Source: Azolla caroliniana (taxonomy: Eukaryota > Polypodiophyta). From it: a DNA stretch of 64,000 nt. The first letter of the stretch is position 1, and every line of letters begins with the position of its first letter. The stretch spans positions 19,344,001 through 19,408,000 of the forward strand of contig JBHGNT010000002.1 of NCBI GenBank assembly GCA_043228905.1, read 5' to 3'. This document shows positions 34,757 through 45,407 of this stretch, piece after piece. Both the position numbers and the translations under genes were made by a program. Under the pieces are notes generated by a model. The model was given only the letters and a program-made list of their open reading frames with translations. It made no database searches and was not told the DNA's origin.

Positions 34757-35152
34757 TTGGACAACCCTAGATCTGTGCAGCCCATTAATGGTTTCATTTC
34801 CTCTAAACAAGTTAGCAATGTGTTCTTAGCTCAAGTAATGGTTAGTACTAAAAGTACTCCTCCAGTACATGTCTTAGCACTCTTACATTCCGGAGCCAAC
34901 TCTTGCTTCATGGATAGGAATTTTGCCCAAGCTCATCAGATATCCCTAAGAAAACTTTCTTGCCCAACATCTATAGTTGTTATTGATGGTCGTCCAATTC
35001 TTTTTGAAAATATCGTAGAGGAGTCAGAACCGATTCAAGTTGTCCTAGATAACTTGGTGTGTGTAGTATCATTTAATATAATTAGTAGTCCAGATCATCC
35101 AATTGTCTTGGGGTTACCGTGGTTCGAATTACATAACCCAGACATAGATTAG
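34757..35152 (+). pseudogene. Chromovirus protease with altered active site
   Basis: A retropepsin-like segment reads VLALLHSGANSCFMD, where the family has L-D-S-G-A. The catalytic Asp is replaced by His. The second half, ILFENI...VLGLPWFELHNPDID, matches the flap and ILG(M/L)xWL region. The peptide ends at a stop near 35150. It would have processed Gag-Pol. Confidence 0.8.
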
Positions 35153-35599
35153 AGAACAAGAGAAATCCGATATCAACAAATCTGAGGATCTACTCATAAG
35201 ATTGCAACCATTTCGCTACAACAATTGCGTGAGGAAGGACACAAGGAAGCAATGTTCGTCTTCGTTGTATCAGTAAAATCTTCCAACACTACTAAAGATG
35301 AATCCACAGTTCAACTTCCAAAGAAGTATCGTCAGTATGCCAATGTGTTCGATAAGGTACAAGCCAATACGTTTCCTCACCATTGACCATATGATTGTCC
35401 CATTGATTTACAACCGGGAAAAGAGCCGCCATGGGGACCGATCTACAATTTGTCACCAACCGAGCTAGATGTCCTTTGAGCCTATATATAGGAGAATTTG
35501 GCAAACGGTTTCATTCGATATTTGAAATCTCCAACTAGCACACCCATTTCCTTCGTCAAGAAAAAGGATGGATCACTTCGTCTTGTAGTAGACTACCGT

Positions 35600-36763
35600 T
35601 ATCGTAAAGATCCGTCACTACGTGCGGATCGTGAGGCGGAACTGCCGGGGTCCTGGACCGGAAGGATTCAAAGTTTGCACTAGCTTTCGCGAGAAAGAGT
35701 TTAAGATAGATCGAGAGAGAGAGATTGAGATTAAGATTCCAATTTTGAAACAGATTGAGAAAGATTGAAATGGAGAGAGAGATTAAGATTGAACTCTTGA
35801 TTTTAGATTTGAAGAACAAGATATATCATCAATTGGATAACAAATTTTTTATTTATTTTTAAATTCTTGATTCATACATCGCCCCCTTTTGATCTTTTTC
35901 ATCTATTCTTTTATAGATGGCCCCATGCATATGATGCATGTGAGGGTACAATACATGCATATAATGCATGGAATGCATGTGATGCATGTTTGCCATTTGG
36001 TGCTCATGCACTACATGTGATGCATGATAACCATGTCACTCAATCAAGCTATAATATGAGAATTTACATGTAAAACTATAATGGTAGGAAAAACATTCCC
36101 AAGGAAACGACATGGTTTAGTGGTAAGTTTATTGCCTCCTATGTTGGAGGTGTAGGGTTCAAGCCTTGCTTACATCCCCTTTGCATACAAATTATTACTA
36201 GGTTTTTTAGTTTAGATGATTTTGTTTGTTTCACACCGAAACCATCGCGATCAACCTATTCGATCGATCCGTCCATCTGGTCTACATCCGACCCGATGAT
36301 CCGGTCTATCCGGTCCCGTTCCGGTGCCGGTGTCGGTCCTGGTTCACCTGGTTCGGTCGTCGTCCCCGTCGTTCCGGTTCCGGTCCTCCAAAACTATTAC
36401 GAGTACTTAAGCCATAGTTTAGCCCAAGAACATTTTGTGCTCCACACATAGACAAAAAGTAATAAGTTATGGCTCTGCTTATATACTATGGGATCCTGAT
36501 TTGTCCTATCTATGTGGGATATCTCATAGTTTTGTTTTTCTCTTCTTCTTCCCAAACTTCACATTCATATAACTTGACATTTAGTTGTCCGTTCAAATGT
36601 AGTAAAGTACATTACGAAGCTCTTGAAGACCTCCATCTTCTCGTACCAAGATAATCTAAAATAGTATCTTTACTATTATTGTTTCATTTCTTGTGTGAAG
36701 AACCACACTTGATTTTGCACATTCCATGCAGTTTTCACACCGTTGCCGAAAATCTTCATGACA
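35600..36763 (-). mobile_element. Solo gypsy-type LTR (family C) in RT
   Basis: A 1,164-bp insertion begins TATCGTAAAG and ends CTTCATGACA on the plus strand, flanked by CCGT (35596-35599) and CCGC (36764-36767), a 4-bp TSD with one change. Excising it joins codons into VVDYR then SLNKVTV. GGCGGAACTGCCGGGGTCCT near 35635 is a diverged family-C head motif, and CTTTTATAG at 35908-35916 reads as TATA on the minus strand. It contains ATGCATG repeats near 35925-36025 and a tRNA-like module at 36108-36172. Confidence 0.8.
36108..36172 (+). other. tRNA-like pol III module in a solo LTR
   Basis: An A-box match TGGTTTAGTGG (36113-36123) and a B-box match GGTTCAAGCCT (36156-36166) are 33 bp apart, as in tRNA genes. 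Stem pairing is poor, so it is not called as a functional tRNA. It lies on the strand opposite to the LTR orientation inferred from its TATA box. Confidence 0.55.
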
Positions 36764-37894
36764 CCGCAGCTTGAATAAGGTCACCGTCAAGAATAGGTAT
36801 GCACTTCCCCTTATCTCAAGTCTTTTAGAATGGACCAATGGTGCAAGGTTCTTCACAAAGATCGACTTACGAGGAGCATATAACCTCGCACGAATTCGAC
36901 CAAGAGATGAATGGAAGACCACGTTCCGCACCAGATATGGGCATTTCGAGTATACAGTCATGTCATTTGGTCTCATTAATGCATCGGTGGTCTTCCAGCA
37001 CATGGCAAATGATATATTCCGAGATCTCTTAGATGTTTGTTTGATCATCTATTTGGATGATCTATTGGTTTATTTGAAGACCAAAGAAGAGCATGATTCT
37101 CAAGTATTGTTAGTACTAAAACAGCTTCGAGAACATGGTCTTTATGCAAAACTAGAAAAATGTAGCTTCGAGTGCAACCAGGTGGAATTTCTGGGCTATG
37201 TCATCTCCTTGGAAGGCATTTCTATGGATCCAGGTAAGGTCAAAACTGTGGTAGAGTGGTAGATGCCATGTTCGTTACGAGATGTGCAATGCTTTTTAGG
37301 CTTTGGGAATTTCCACCGCAAGTTTATACAAGATTACTCAAAGCTTATTCTGCCTCTCACACAACTTACCAAGAAGGGGGAGTTGTTTGTTTGGTCGAAA
37401 GAAGCAGACATGGATTTTGAGAGTCTTAAGAAGGCATTTACATCAGCTCCTATTCTAGCTCATGTTGATCTGGCAAAACCATTCATCATTGAGGTAGACG
37501 CATCAGATTTTGTCTTGGGTAGCATTCTTTTACAACAAGGCGATGATAAAAAGCTACATCCTGTGGCTTTCCACTCACGCAAGTTTAACACCGCCGAAAT
37601 CAACTATGAAATTCATGATAAAGAGCTATTAGCAATAGTGGACTCTTTACGCAATGGAGGCATTTTCTAGAGGGATCTTCTCATCAAGTCACTGTATTCA
37701 ATGATCACAAAAATCTTGCCTTCTTTATATTAAATCGTCGTCAAGCTCAATGGGCCCAATTCATCACTCGTTTCGACTTCAAAATTACATATTGTCCTTG
37801 AAAACAGCAAGGGAAGGTAGATGCATTATCGCGGCACTCGTATATAGCACCGCGTCCCGGTGAGCCAACATTCGATAACCAAAAGCAAGTAATC

Positions 37895-38525
37895 GTGGGA
37901 CTGGCACGACTGCAAGGAACACGAGTTTTCGATATGCCATTGGATTTCCACATTATCGATACCATATGTGAGGACTTAAAGACAGATGCTTTCGCTCCAA
38001 CCATTTTAGCACAAATTGACCCCTCTCGGGCATCTTGTTCACAGTTGCAACAACCAGGTACGGATTATCAACAATTCGAATGTCAAGATGGATTACTATT
38101 CTTTAAGAGGCTCTTGTATGTTCCTAATGGTTCTTGTCACCTTCGAGTAGTCCAAAATTGTCATGACACATATACAACTGGGCATTTTGGTAGTACTAAA
38201 ACATTAGATTTAGTACAACGATAATTTTGGTGGTCCCATATGCGCCGATTTGTCGAAGATTATGTTTGGACATGTGATACATGTTGTAGAGCAAAGATGC
38301 GAAGACATCATCCATATGGTTTATTGGAACCATTACCAATTCTAAGCAAGCCGTGGCAATCCATTGCTCTAGATTTCATTACAGATCTTCCAGTTTCTAA
38401 GGTATTCGATGTGATCTTAACAGTAGTAGATTGATATACGAAGATGGCCCACTTCTTGCCATGTACTAAGGAAATCACTAGTAAAAAAAGCATCAAAATT
38501 GTCATGCGTGAAGTATGTCGGCATC
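37895..38525 (+). pseudogene. Chromovirus integrase, N-terminal part
   Basis: The zinc-binding HHCC module (CHDTYTTGHFGSTKT ... CDTCCRAKMRRH) precedes the catalytic core start WQSIALDFITDLP, which holds the first Asp. Stops fall at about 38221 and 38432. The sequence ends at CRHL where the solo LTR begins. Confidence 0.88.
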
Positions 38526-38532
38526 TGTCCTG

Positions 38533-38600
38533 ATATGGCAAGACTCAAACCCATGACCTTATGTTATATGGATTGAGCTCTTGACCATTAGACTATATAT
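38533..38600 (-). other. tRNA-like pol III module, antisense in LTR
   Basis: On the minus strand the A box TAGTCTAATGG (38595-38585) is followed 33 bp later by a B-box-like GGTTTGAGTCT (38551-38541). It occupies the first 75 bp of the LTR and is antisense to it. The same module is in the 3' LTR. Confidence 0.55.
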
Positions 38601-38814
38601 TATAATATAAAAAATATTATTTTCATTTAAGTTTTACTATAGAAAATTGATGTATATTCCAAATTTCTCTGGACATTCTAGAACCTTCAGGAGTACTCGA
38701 ACCAAATCGGTTCAAGGCACAAGGCATTATTTCAAACCAAATCGGTTCAATGCCAGTCTTAAGCCTCATAGCCATCCTTGTATATTCTTTTCACATAATA
38801 TATCGTTGTCATCA

Positions 38815-38861
<47 letters not shown>

Positions 38862-38886
38862 ATTGAGTGTTCTACACCCTCTTTTC

Positions 38887-39262
38887 TGTTGGGATTACGG
38901 TCCCTCCAGATGGGATGGTCGGATGTCCGGGAATCGAGAATGAAGACCCGGTTCCGGAGCCGGATGATGAAGACCCGGCTTCCGGATCCGGATGACGAAG
39001 ACCCGGCTACGGAGCCGGATGATGAAGACCCCGGCTACGGAGCCGGATGACGAAGACCCGGCTACGGAGCCGGATGATGAATGTACCCGGAGAGAGATCC
39101 GGATGCGGGGAAATATTTGTGAATATGTTTGCCAAGGGCCCTTGAGGCTATATTTGTAAATAGCCCGAAAGTCATATGTGTATAAATATGACTTAGGGCA
39201 AACAGTTTAGTGTTGTTGCTTATTTTCTGTTTTTCCACCTAGAGGGAGCGAAGTGAGAACAG

Positions 39263-39297
<35 letters not shown>

Positions 39298-39561
39298 GAA
39301 GAGGTCGACGCCTCTGTGTATTACCGCCGCCTGTGGCGAAGACAGTGAGCTCAAGGTTGTCGCCTTGTAGCTTCACCATTGTACATCTCTGTTTGTAGTG
39401 ATAGTTGGAGTTTGAGAACTCCCGTGGTTTTTTCCCCATTTAGGGTTTTCCACGTAAAACATCCAGTGTACTCTTCTCTCTATAGAACGGTGCATTTTGT
39501 ATTTCCTGTTTTCTGTGAGTCAATCATATTACTCGGTTGTGGCCGAGCGCTGTGCTCAACA
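38887..39561 (+). mobile_element. Solo copia-type LTR (family B) inside the family-A LTR
   Basis: The 675-bp LTR begins TGTTGGGATT and ends GCTCAACA. It carries an array of about 33-bp units built on CCGGCTACGGAGCCGG (38945-39075), then ATTTGTAAATAGCCC, TATAAATATGACTTAGGGCA and a (GA)n run. Order and motifs match the minus-strand copies at 52185, 55251 and 63336, though this one is more diverged. No clean TSD is seen: the flanks TTTTC and CCTCT do not match. Confidence 0.8.
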
Positions 39562-39603
39562 CCTCTTAGTACTGATATTCATCTCTTAGTACTATTCCTA
39601 ACA

Positions 39604-40503
39604 ACATCATGGTCTCCCCGATAGTATCATTAGCGATCGTGGACCTCAGTTCGTTTCGAAATTCTGGAAGCACCTCTTTAAAATGCTCAAGGTAACTTGT
39701 AACCTCTCCTCCGGTTACCACCCGCAAACAGACGGACAAGCAGAACTAACAAATCAAACGCTGGAAAAGTATCTTCGGTGTTTCCTAAGATATCATCAAG
39801 ATGATTGGATGGATATTCTCCACTTCGCCGAATTGGGGCTGAATTTGCGTATAATAACTCTATCCACTCATCGACTAAGGTTACACAATTTTATGCTTAT
39901 ACGGACTATCATCCCCGGTGGTGTGTATTAGAAACTCTGGAGTTACCCACGCAAGATACATGCGAATTTATCTACTCATTTACAACAAGGTCAACAAACA
40001 CACAAGGATTATGCGGATCGTCATCGGCTTCCATCCAATTTTAACATTGGAGATCGAGTATGGCTATTACGACGACACATCAAGACTACTCGCCCATGAG
40101 GTAAATTGGATTATTGGCGATTAGGTCCTTTTAGTATTATCGGAAAAATTAATGATGTCGCTTTTCGTCTTGATCTACCGCCGCAACTACGAATACATCC
40201 GATATTTCATAGTTCTATTCTAGAACCCTATCAGGACAACACTATCCCAGGTCATATCAAACCACCTCCATCCCCGATTGAACTTGAGGATGGACATGAG
40301 TACGAGGTTGCCGCCATCCTCGATTCCAAGATTGTTCGCAACAAGCTCTACTATTTGGTTGATTGGCTAGGATATAATCCCAGCGAGCCTACTTGGGAAC
40401 CAATAGAGAATGTGACCAATGCTCATGCTCTTCTTGAAGATTTCCATCATAAATATCCAGATAAACTGGGTCCCCAATCCAAAATGACTCGTAACACTTG
40501 TTA
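39604..40503 (+). pseudogene. Chromovirus integrase core and chromodomain
   Basis: The core resumes with HGLPDSIISDRGPQF (second catalytic Asp) and GYHPQTDGQAELTNQTLEKY (Glu of the DDE triad). The frame breaks near 39840-40100, then recovers in the GPFSIIGKINDVAFRLDLPP region and the chromodomain EYEVAAILDSKIVRNKLYYL then VDWLGYNPSEPTWEPIENV. It ends at TAG 40502-40504. Chromodomains steer integration toward chromatin marks. The polypurine tract TAAAGGGGGGATAA (40511-40524) follows. Confidence 0.9.
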
Positions 40504-40532
40504 GTCGTTTTAAAGGGGGGATAATGTCATGC

Positions 40533-40600
40533 TATGGCAAGATTCAAACCCATGATCTTATGTTACATTGGTTGAGCCCTTACCATTAGACTATACATTG
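40533..40600 (-). other. tRNA-like pol III module, antisense in 3' LTR
   Basis: A perfect A-box consensus match TAGTCTAATGG (40593-40583) and a B-box-like GGTTTGAATCT (40550-40540) lie on the minus strand 32 bp apart, opposite to the element's direction. Confidence 0.55.
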
Positions 40601-40817
40601 TAATACAAAAGATATTATTTTCCTTTATTATTTCACTATAGAAAATTGATGTATATTCCAGATTTCTCTAGAACATTCTAGAAACTTCAGAGTACTCCTG
40701 AAAACACTATATAAGGAGGCACAAGGCATTATTTTGAACCAAATCGGTTCAACACTAGTCTTAAGCCTCCTAGCTATCCTTGTATATTCTTTCTACATAA
40801 TATATCTTTTGTCATCA

Positions 40818-40848
<31 letters not shown>

Positions 40849-41592
40849 TTGGGTTGTTGAATACATGCTTAAGGTTCAAAAAAGCCCCTCACATTGACTT
40901 CCTAGAATTGCATGGGAAGCAAGCAAAAAGATCCAAAAGATGCATAAAAGCAAAATTTTGTGTTCCGGTTGGATGCAAGATTTAGAAAAATGGTTTGGTA
41001 GATGGGATGCAAGACACTTGCTTCATGATGTGTCACTAGATTCCTCTGTAAATGACGCCTTTTTGCAATGCCAATGTATCATGACATGGGACAAATGTGG
41101 TGGCTCACACTTCACACATTATACTACAAATGTTGTACCTAACTACAAAACCATATTCTTCGCGGAACGGGGAAGCCATACACATCGATACATGTTAGAG
41201 CCCATCCCGATATCTGCCATTCAAACCATTGCTTCCATGCGACTTAGCTCACACGCATTAAGATGTGAGATGGGGCGTTGGGGCACAAGTGATGAGAATG
41301 GCCGACTATGCACACTTTGCCCTAAACAAGTTCGAGAGTCTGAGTATCACACTTTGATACAATGCTCTGCCTTCGATCATATTCGACCATGCTTTCCACA
41401 TCTCTTCGATCGAGCCCAATCCTTGCACGAATTTCACTCACAACCATGATGTGCACTCTCGATTGCAACATTCATTGGTAAAGTTTTTGAACATCGAGAG
41501 TCGCTACTTACCTTCACACGTATCACGTGAAATGTAATATTTTTGGTCTCATAGGTCATATTTGACCTCCGAAGACGATAATATAATCTATC
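40849..41592 (+). pseudogene. LINE 3'-end fragment in the LTR (CT)n tract
   Basis: A 170-codon frame (40940-41449) contains MRLSSHALRCEMGRWGTSDE, then CTLCPKQVRESEYHTLIQCS with the CX2C...HX4C spacing of the zinc-binding tail after LINE reverse transcriptases. It is RTE-like by resemblance. The left end is truncated; the right end merges through CTATCTATCTCT back into the host (CT)n. The element identity is inferred. Confidence 0.6.
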
Positions 41593-41692
41593 TATCTCTC
41601 TCTCTCTCGTGTTCTACACCCTCTTTTCCTCTTAGTACTAATCTTCATCTCTTAGTACTAATCTTCTCTCTGTCTCAGTATTATTCCTGACA

Positions 41693-41884
41693 CCATAGAG
41701 GTGTTGGCCAACATATTTTACAGATTTTCATCCTTTTCTTATGCACCTTTTCTGTTGTTCCTTTAATACTATCATACTCTCCCTTTACTGTGTGTACCAA
41801 GTTGTCCCAGAATATCTTAATCATATCTACCACATTATACTCGATACCTTCATATTTCTTAATGCAACAACACTTCCACCACAC
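41693..41884 (-). pseudogene. L1-type LINE ORF2 C-terminal scrap
   Basis: A 67-codon minus-strand frame reads VVDMIKIFWDNLVHTVKGEY then SIKGTTEKVHKKRMKICKI. This resembles the final segment of the LINE at 2593-2800 (NIWLEIVHALKGQWDGIVGD...). It directly abuts the chromovirus LTR end. Short, so moderate confidence. Confidence 0.45.
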
Positions 41885-42811
41885 CCATAAACCATTAATC
41901 GAAATAACACTCCGAACAAAAGAAACATTATACTCTCCCTTTATTCCCTATCCTTTTTTCCTTCTTATGACTCTCAACTTGATAGCAAGGTCGCGCAATG
42001 CATGTTATAATAACAAGCCTGACAATACATACCTTTTGTACTCTAATTCATTGTCAATATGCGAGTTTGTAATTGCAATGTGCAAAATAAGGGCTTGTGA
42101 TTTGAGTCAAGTGACAATAGGGCTAATTCTAAATGTGATTGCCATGGATACATCACAATTGTTATCAGAGACACATAGTTACTATTCAAGATCTTGACAT
42201 TTATGCAATTAAGCATGTGAATAAATTCTAACTTTAGGGGTATTGTTGGCTTAGAGCTAAGCAACAAATAATTTGGATGGAAGGCATGAAACCTAAGTCT
42301 TGCCAATTTGTGGAACTCAAATGTGTATTCCTAATGCTCATTAATCAACACCCAAGGTAGAATTAGCTAGCTTAATAGGAGGGTCTCAAATGCCATCTTA
42401 CCTTGAAGAAGCCAAGACACGACCATGGTTGAGGGAATATAAAAGTGGTTGGGTTACGAAGTCTAAATCCTCTAAATGATAGCCTCCATGGTGATTGAAC
42501 ACCATGGGATTCCACTCGAGGGTTTGGCAACTTGTGGTACTCCCCACAAATGTTTGAGAACATTTGGATTAGACACTCTCTCATTTCTTTATGTACAATT
42601 GTGAGCAAAAGGATTGAAGTCTACTTTGTGTTTTGCATTGATGTGAGGATAGAACTCATAAAGCCACGTGAAGATGTAGGGGTGCCATAGGATCCATGTC
42701 GTGATGTGAGTGCATATGAGGAAATGGGTTAAGCTAAATTTATATTAAAAAGATTGAAGGGTAGGGAAGAAGTATAAAAAGAAAATCATGTCACAGATGA
42801 AATAAAAGACC
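41885..42811. other. Intergenic, no gene recognised
   Basis: No recognisable coding or repeat structure. It is bounded on the right by the copia TSD AGACC at 42807-42811. Confidence 0.45.
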
Positions 42812-43185
42812 TGTAAAGAATCAAGAGATGGATTCTTGTGAAGCGGAATAGGTGTGAACTGTGTGTGTGAGAGATAGATAGAGAGAGAGACACAGCGTAT
42901 ATGCAAGGTTAAAAGTATATTGACAAAGGAGAAAGACTCAACGTTATACAAGGTGGGAGGAAGGTGCTTTATGTAGTCACCCTCTCTCTTCATTAACAAA
43001 AAGCCTCATGGAGCATGGGGAATGTGAAAGCACATAAATTATGTGTCATAGAATATGATTCTATGACTCATACTAAATGCTAGAATACAAAGTGGTGACA
43101 TAATGGTGACTCTTGACCGTTTGAGTGTCTCTTCACTCTCAAGGTGAGTTCACACATTAGACCAAGTTGAGCTTGATTCTCAACA
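42812..43185 (-). mobile_element. Copia 3' LTR
   Basis: 374 bp from TGTAAAGAATC to GATTCTCAACA on the plus strand. It differs from the other LTR mainly in the length of the TG/AG microsatellite and a few substitutions. It contains GTGTGTGTGAGAGATAGA near 42859. Confidence 0.9.
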
Positions 43186-43490
43186 CGCCCCCTCAAGCTC
43201 AAGTCGGGTCGGTTTCATACGGTATCCGAAATCCGCTTCAACTTGTGTTCCGGGGTCCGCGTCGACTCGCGTCGGCTCGTTTTATGAGGAGTTGCGGAAT
43301 CCGTGCTCCAACTTGTGTTGTGCGAAGTCTGTGCTTCGGCTTGCATCTTTCTTCGCGGCTTTGCGCGGTAGATCGGCTCTTCACTGCTACGTTGCGTGGT
43401 TGCGAAATCTACGCGTTATTGTGTAGTGTCTTCAGTACTCCCCCTCAAGCTTGGTAGGACAGGGATCGTAAATACGAGACCGGTCATGAA

Positions 43491-44725
43491 TTACCATAGC
43501 TTGTCGGCTCCTAAGGCTTTAGTGAAGATGTCAGCCGTTTGAAGATTGGTGCTAATATGTTGTAGGTCGACATCGCCAGCTAGAACGCGCTCTCGGATGA
43601 AGTGATAGTGCACTTCGATGTGCTTTGTCCGCGCGCGGAACACCGGGTTCCGAGCCAGATAAATACTGCTCATGTTGTCGCAGTAAAGGGGAGTCGGATC
43701 CTTGATGGGAACGCCCAAATCCTTCAAAATCCTCTTAAGCCATACGGCTTCACATGCAGCTACGGCTGCGCCCCTATATTCTGCCTCGGTACTCGAAAGA
43801 GCGACGGTAGGCTGCTTCTTGCTACTCCCGGATATTGCTCCGCTGCCGAGGGAGAAAACAAATCCGGAGGTTGATCTTCTATCAGCTTTGTAGCCGGCCC
43901 AATCGGTGTCTGTGCACCCCTCGAGTCGTATTGGCATCGCGGTCTTGTAGAGGATGCCGCAATCCATTGTACCGCTCACGTACCGTAGGACTCGCTTAGC
44001 GCAATCCAAGTGACTATCACGCGGTGTTTGCATGAATTGGCTAAGGAGACCGACCGGATAACTGAGATCGGGCCGAGTGATAGTGAGGTAGATTAGACTC
44101 CCGATGAGTTGTCGATACTTAGTGGGCACACACGCTTTGGTGCCGGAGTTCGCATCTAGTTTGAGATTACGATCGAGCGGGGTTGCCACGGATTTGCACT
44201 CCGCCATCCCAAACTTGTATAACAAGTTGAGGATGTAGTGCCGTTGAGAGATCATGATTCCGGCCGGAGTCCGAATTACCTCGATGCCGAGGAAGTAGTG
44301 GAGCTCCTTCATGTCTGTCATCTCGAACTTGTCGGAAAGGAGGGATTTGACCTTAGTGATTTCGACGAGATGCTCACCTCCAATGACTAGGTCATCCACA
44401 TATAAGATGATGACGATCGGACTTGCGGAATCGCTTCGTATGTAGAGGGAGTTGTCCGATTTTGACATACGGAAGCCGATTTGATGAAGATATTGTGTTA
44501 TCTTCGAATGCCAAGCACACGGTGCTTGCTTGAGGCCATAAAGTGGCTTCTTGAGTCGGATACGGCTTTTGGATGAGTGCTCGAGTTAAAGCCGGGTGGT
44601 TGGATCATGTACACCTCTTCTAATTCGCCTTGTAGAAAGGCATTCTTGACATCCATTTGATGGAGGTGCCACCCTTTCGCCGCGGCAATCGCAATTACGG
44701 TCCGTACCGTCGTCATCTTTGCCAC
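43491..44725 (-). pseudogene. Copia RT (part) and RNase H
   Basis: The RT portion [19 protein letters not shown] (44725-44600) is followed, after a frameshift near 44480-44540, by IILYVDDLVIGG, the catalytic box, and SLIYLTITRPDLSYPVG. RNase H follows with GCTDTDWAGYKADRRSTSGF, LSSTEAEYRGAAVAA, YCDNMSSIYLARNPV and the end TADIFTKALGADKLW at stop 43491. Catalytic residues are retained. It makes and matures element cDNA. Confidence 0.93.
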
Positions 44726-45407
44726 CGGGGCAAAGGTCTCTTCGTAGTCGACGCCATGCGTCTGAGCGTATCCTTTCGTTTACGGAGCCATCGGCGTTAT
44801 ACTTCACCTTGTAGATCCATCTGCATCCGATCGCCTTTTTGTGTGGTGAGGTGGGAACGAGATCCCACGTCTCGTTCTTCCATAGTGCCTGCATCTCCTC
44901 GTTCATTGCTTCGATCCATCGCGGGTCCTTCGCGGCTTCCGAAAAGGGTTCCGGCCCCCCTACTGTCGCTACCTTCATCATAAAGGCATAATGGTACGCC
45001 ATGTAATCGTTGTAGCCGAATCGGCTTACGGGGTTCTTTTCACGAGTGGATCGGCGGAACTTTTCATTTGCAGAGATGAGGGCTTTCTTGGCTCCGATTG
45101 GTACCTCGAAACCGCCGAACTCACTGACGAGTGAGTGAGTTGATTCATCATCGTCGAAGCGATTGTCTTCATATTCCGCCATTTTCGTCTTGCCTTTGTC
45201 CATCTTCGGGCTAGGCCGTGATGTGCTTTGATCGCTCAAAGGCTCTTGTGGTCCGCTCAGTCGGGTCGTGATCGGACTTTCTTCGAACATGCGCGTAAGA
45301 TGAACTTCATCCTCTATCTCTTGTTCGGTGGATTCCCGGGTCGAGTGGAGTCGGAGGCGAAGTTGTCTCTGGTGCGTACCAAGATGCGGACTCGTCAAAG
45401 ACGACAT
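44726..45407 (-). pseudogene. Copia IN-RT linker and start of RT
   Basis: The open frame from 45407 carries a variable acidic linker and then DPRWIEAMNEEMQALWKNET and [14 protein letters not shown], the first conserved RT block. A frameshift near 44780 separates it from the next RT segment, and another near 45400 separates it from integrase. Confidence 0.88.

Larger units (their letters stand above)
35240..37670 (+). pseudogene. Chromovirus RT-RNase H, split by a solo LTR
   Basis: RT begins near YRQYANVFDK, passes [19 protein letters not shown] and breaks at 35599. It resumes at 36764 with LNKVTVKNRYALPLIS, then FTKIDLRGAYNLARI (catalytic Asp), SFGLINASVVFQHMAND and IIYLDDLLVY, followed by the RNase H region FIIEVDASDFVLGSILLQQG and [21 protein letters not shown] lies at 37260-37262, and several stops fall between 35390 and 35500. 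The YLDD box is intact. Confidence 0.92.
38526..39603 (+). mobile_element. Solo chromovirus LTR (family A) in integrase
   Basis: It begins TGTCCTGATATGGC and ends ATTCCTAACA, flanked by GCATC (38521-38525) and ACATC (39604-39608), a 5-bp TSD with one change. It is homologous to the host element's own 3' LTR at 40525, including its (CT)n run at 38819-38860. Excision rejoins REVCRH to HGLPDSI. It is itself interrupted by a copia-type LTR at 38887-39561, so three insertion layers are visible. Confidence 0.85.
33671..41692 (+). mobile_element. Chromovirus (Ty3/gypsy with chromodomain), nested insertions
   Basis: The order is truncated 5' LTR, decayed gag, protease, RT, RNase H, integrase, chromodomain, polypurine tract and 3' LTR, all on the plus strand. 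The RT is split by a solo LTR at 35600-36763, the integrase by a solo LTR at 38526-39603, and the 3' LTR by a LINE fragment at about 40849-41592. Removing the first two rejoins the reading frame at each site. Stops and mutated catalytic residues make it non-functional. Confidence 0.9.
40525..41692 (+). mobile_element. 3' LTR of the chromovirus, interrupted
   Basis: It begins TGTCATGCTATGG and ends TATTCCTGACA. The parts are 40525-40848 and about 41593-41692, separated by a LINE fragment inserted in the (CT)n run. ACACTATATAAGGAGG near 40708 supplies a TATA box. The first 75 bp hold an antisense tRNA-like module. Confidence 0.85.

Noticed and set aside
38882-39566. TSD for the family-B LTR inside the family-A LTR
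   Set aside because: Flanks TTTTC and CCTCT do not match; only one base is duplicated relative to the intact site at 41617.
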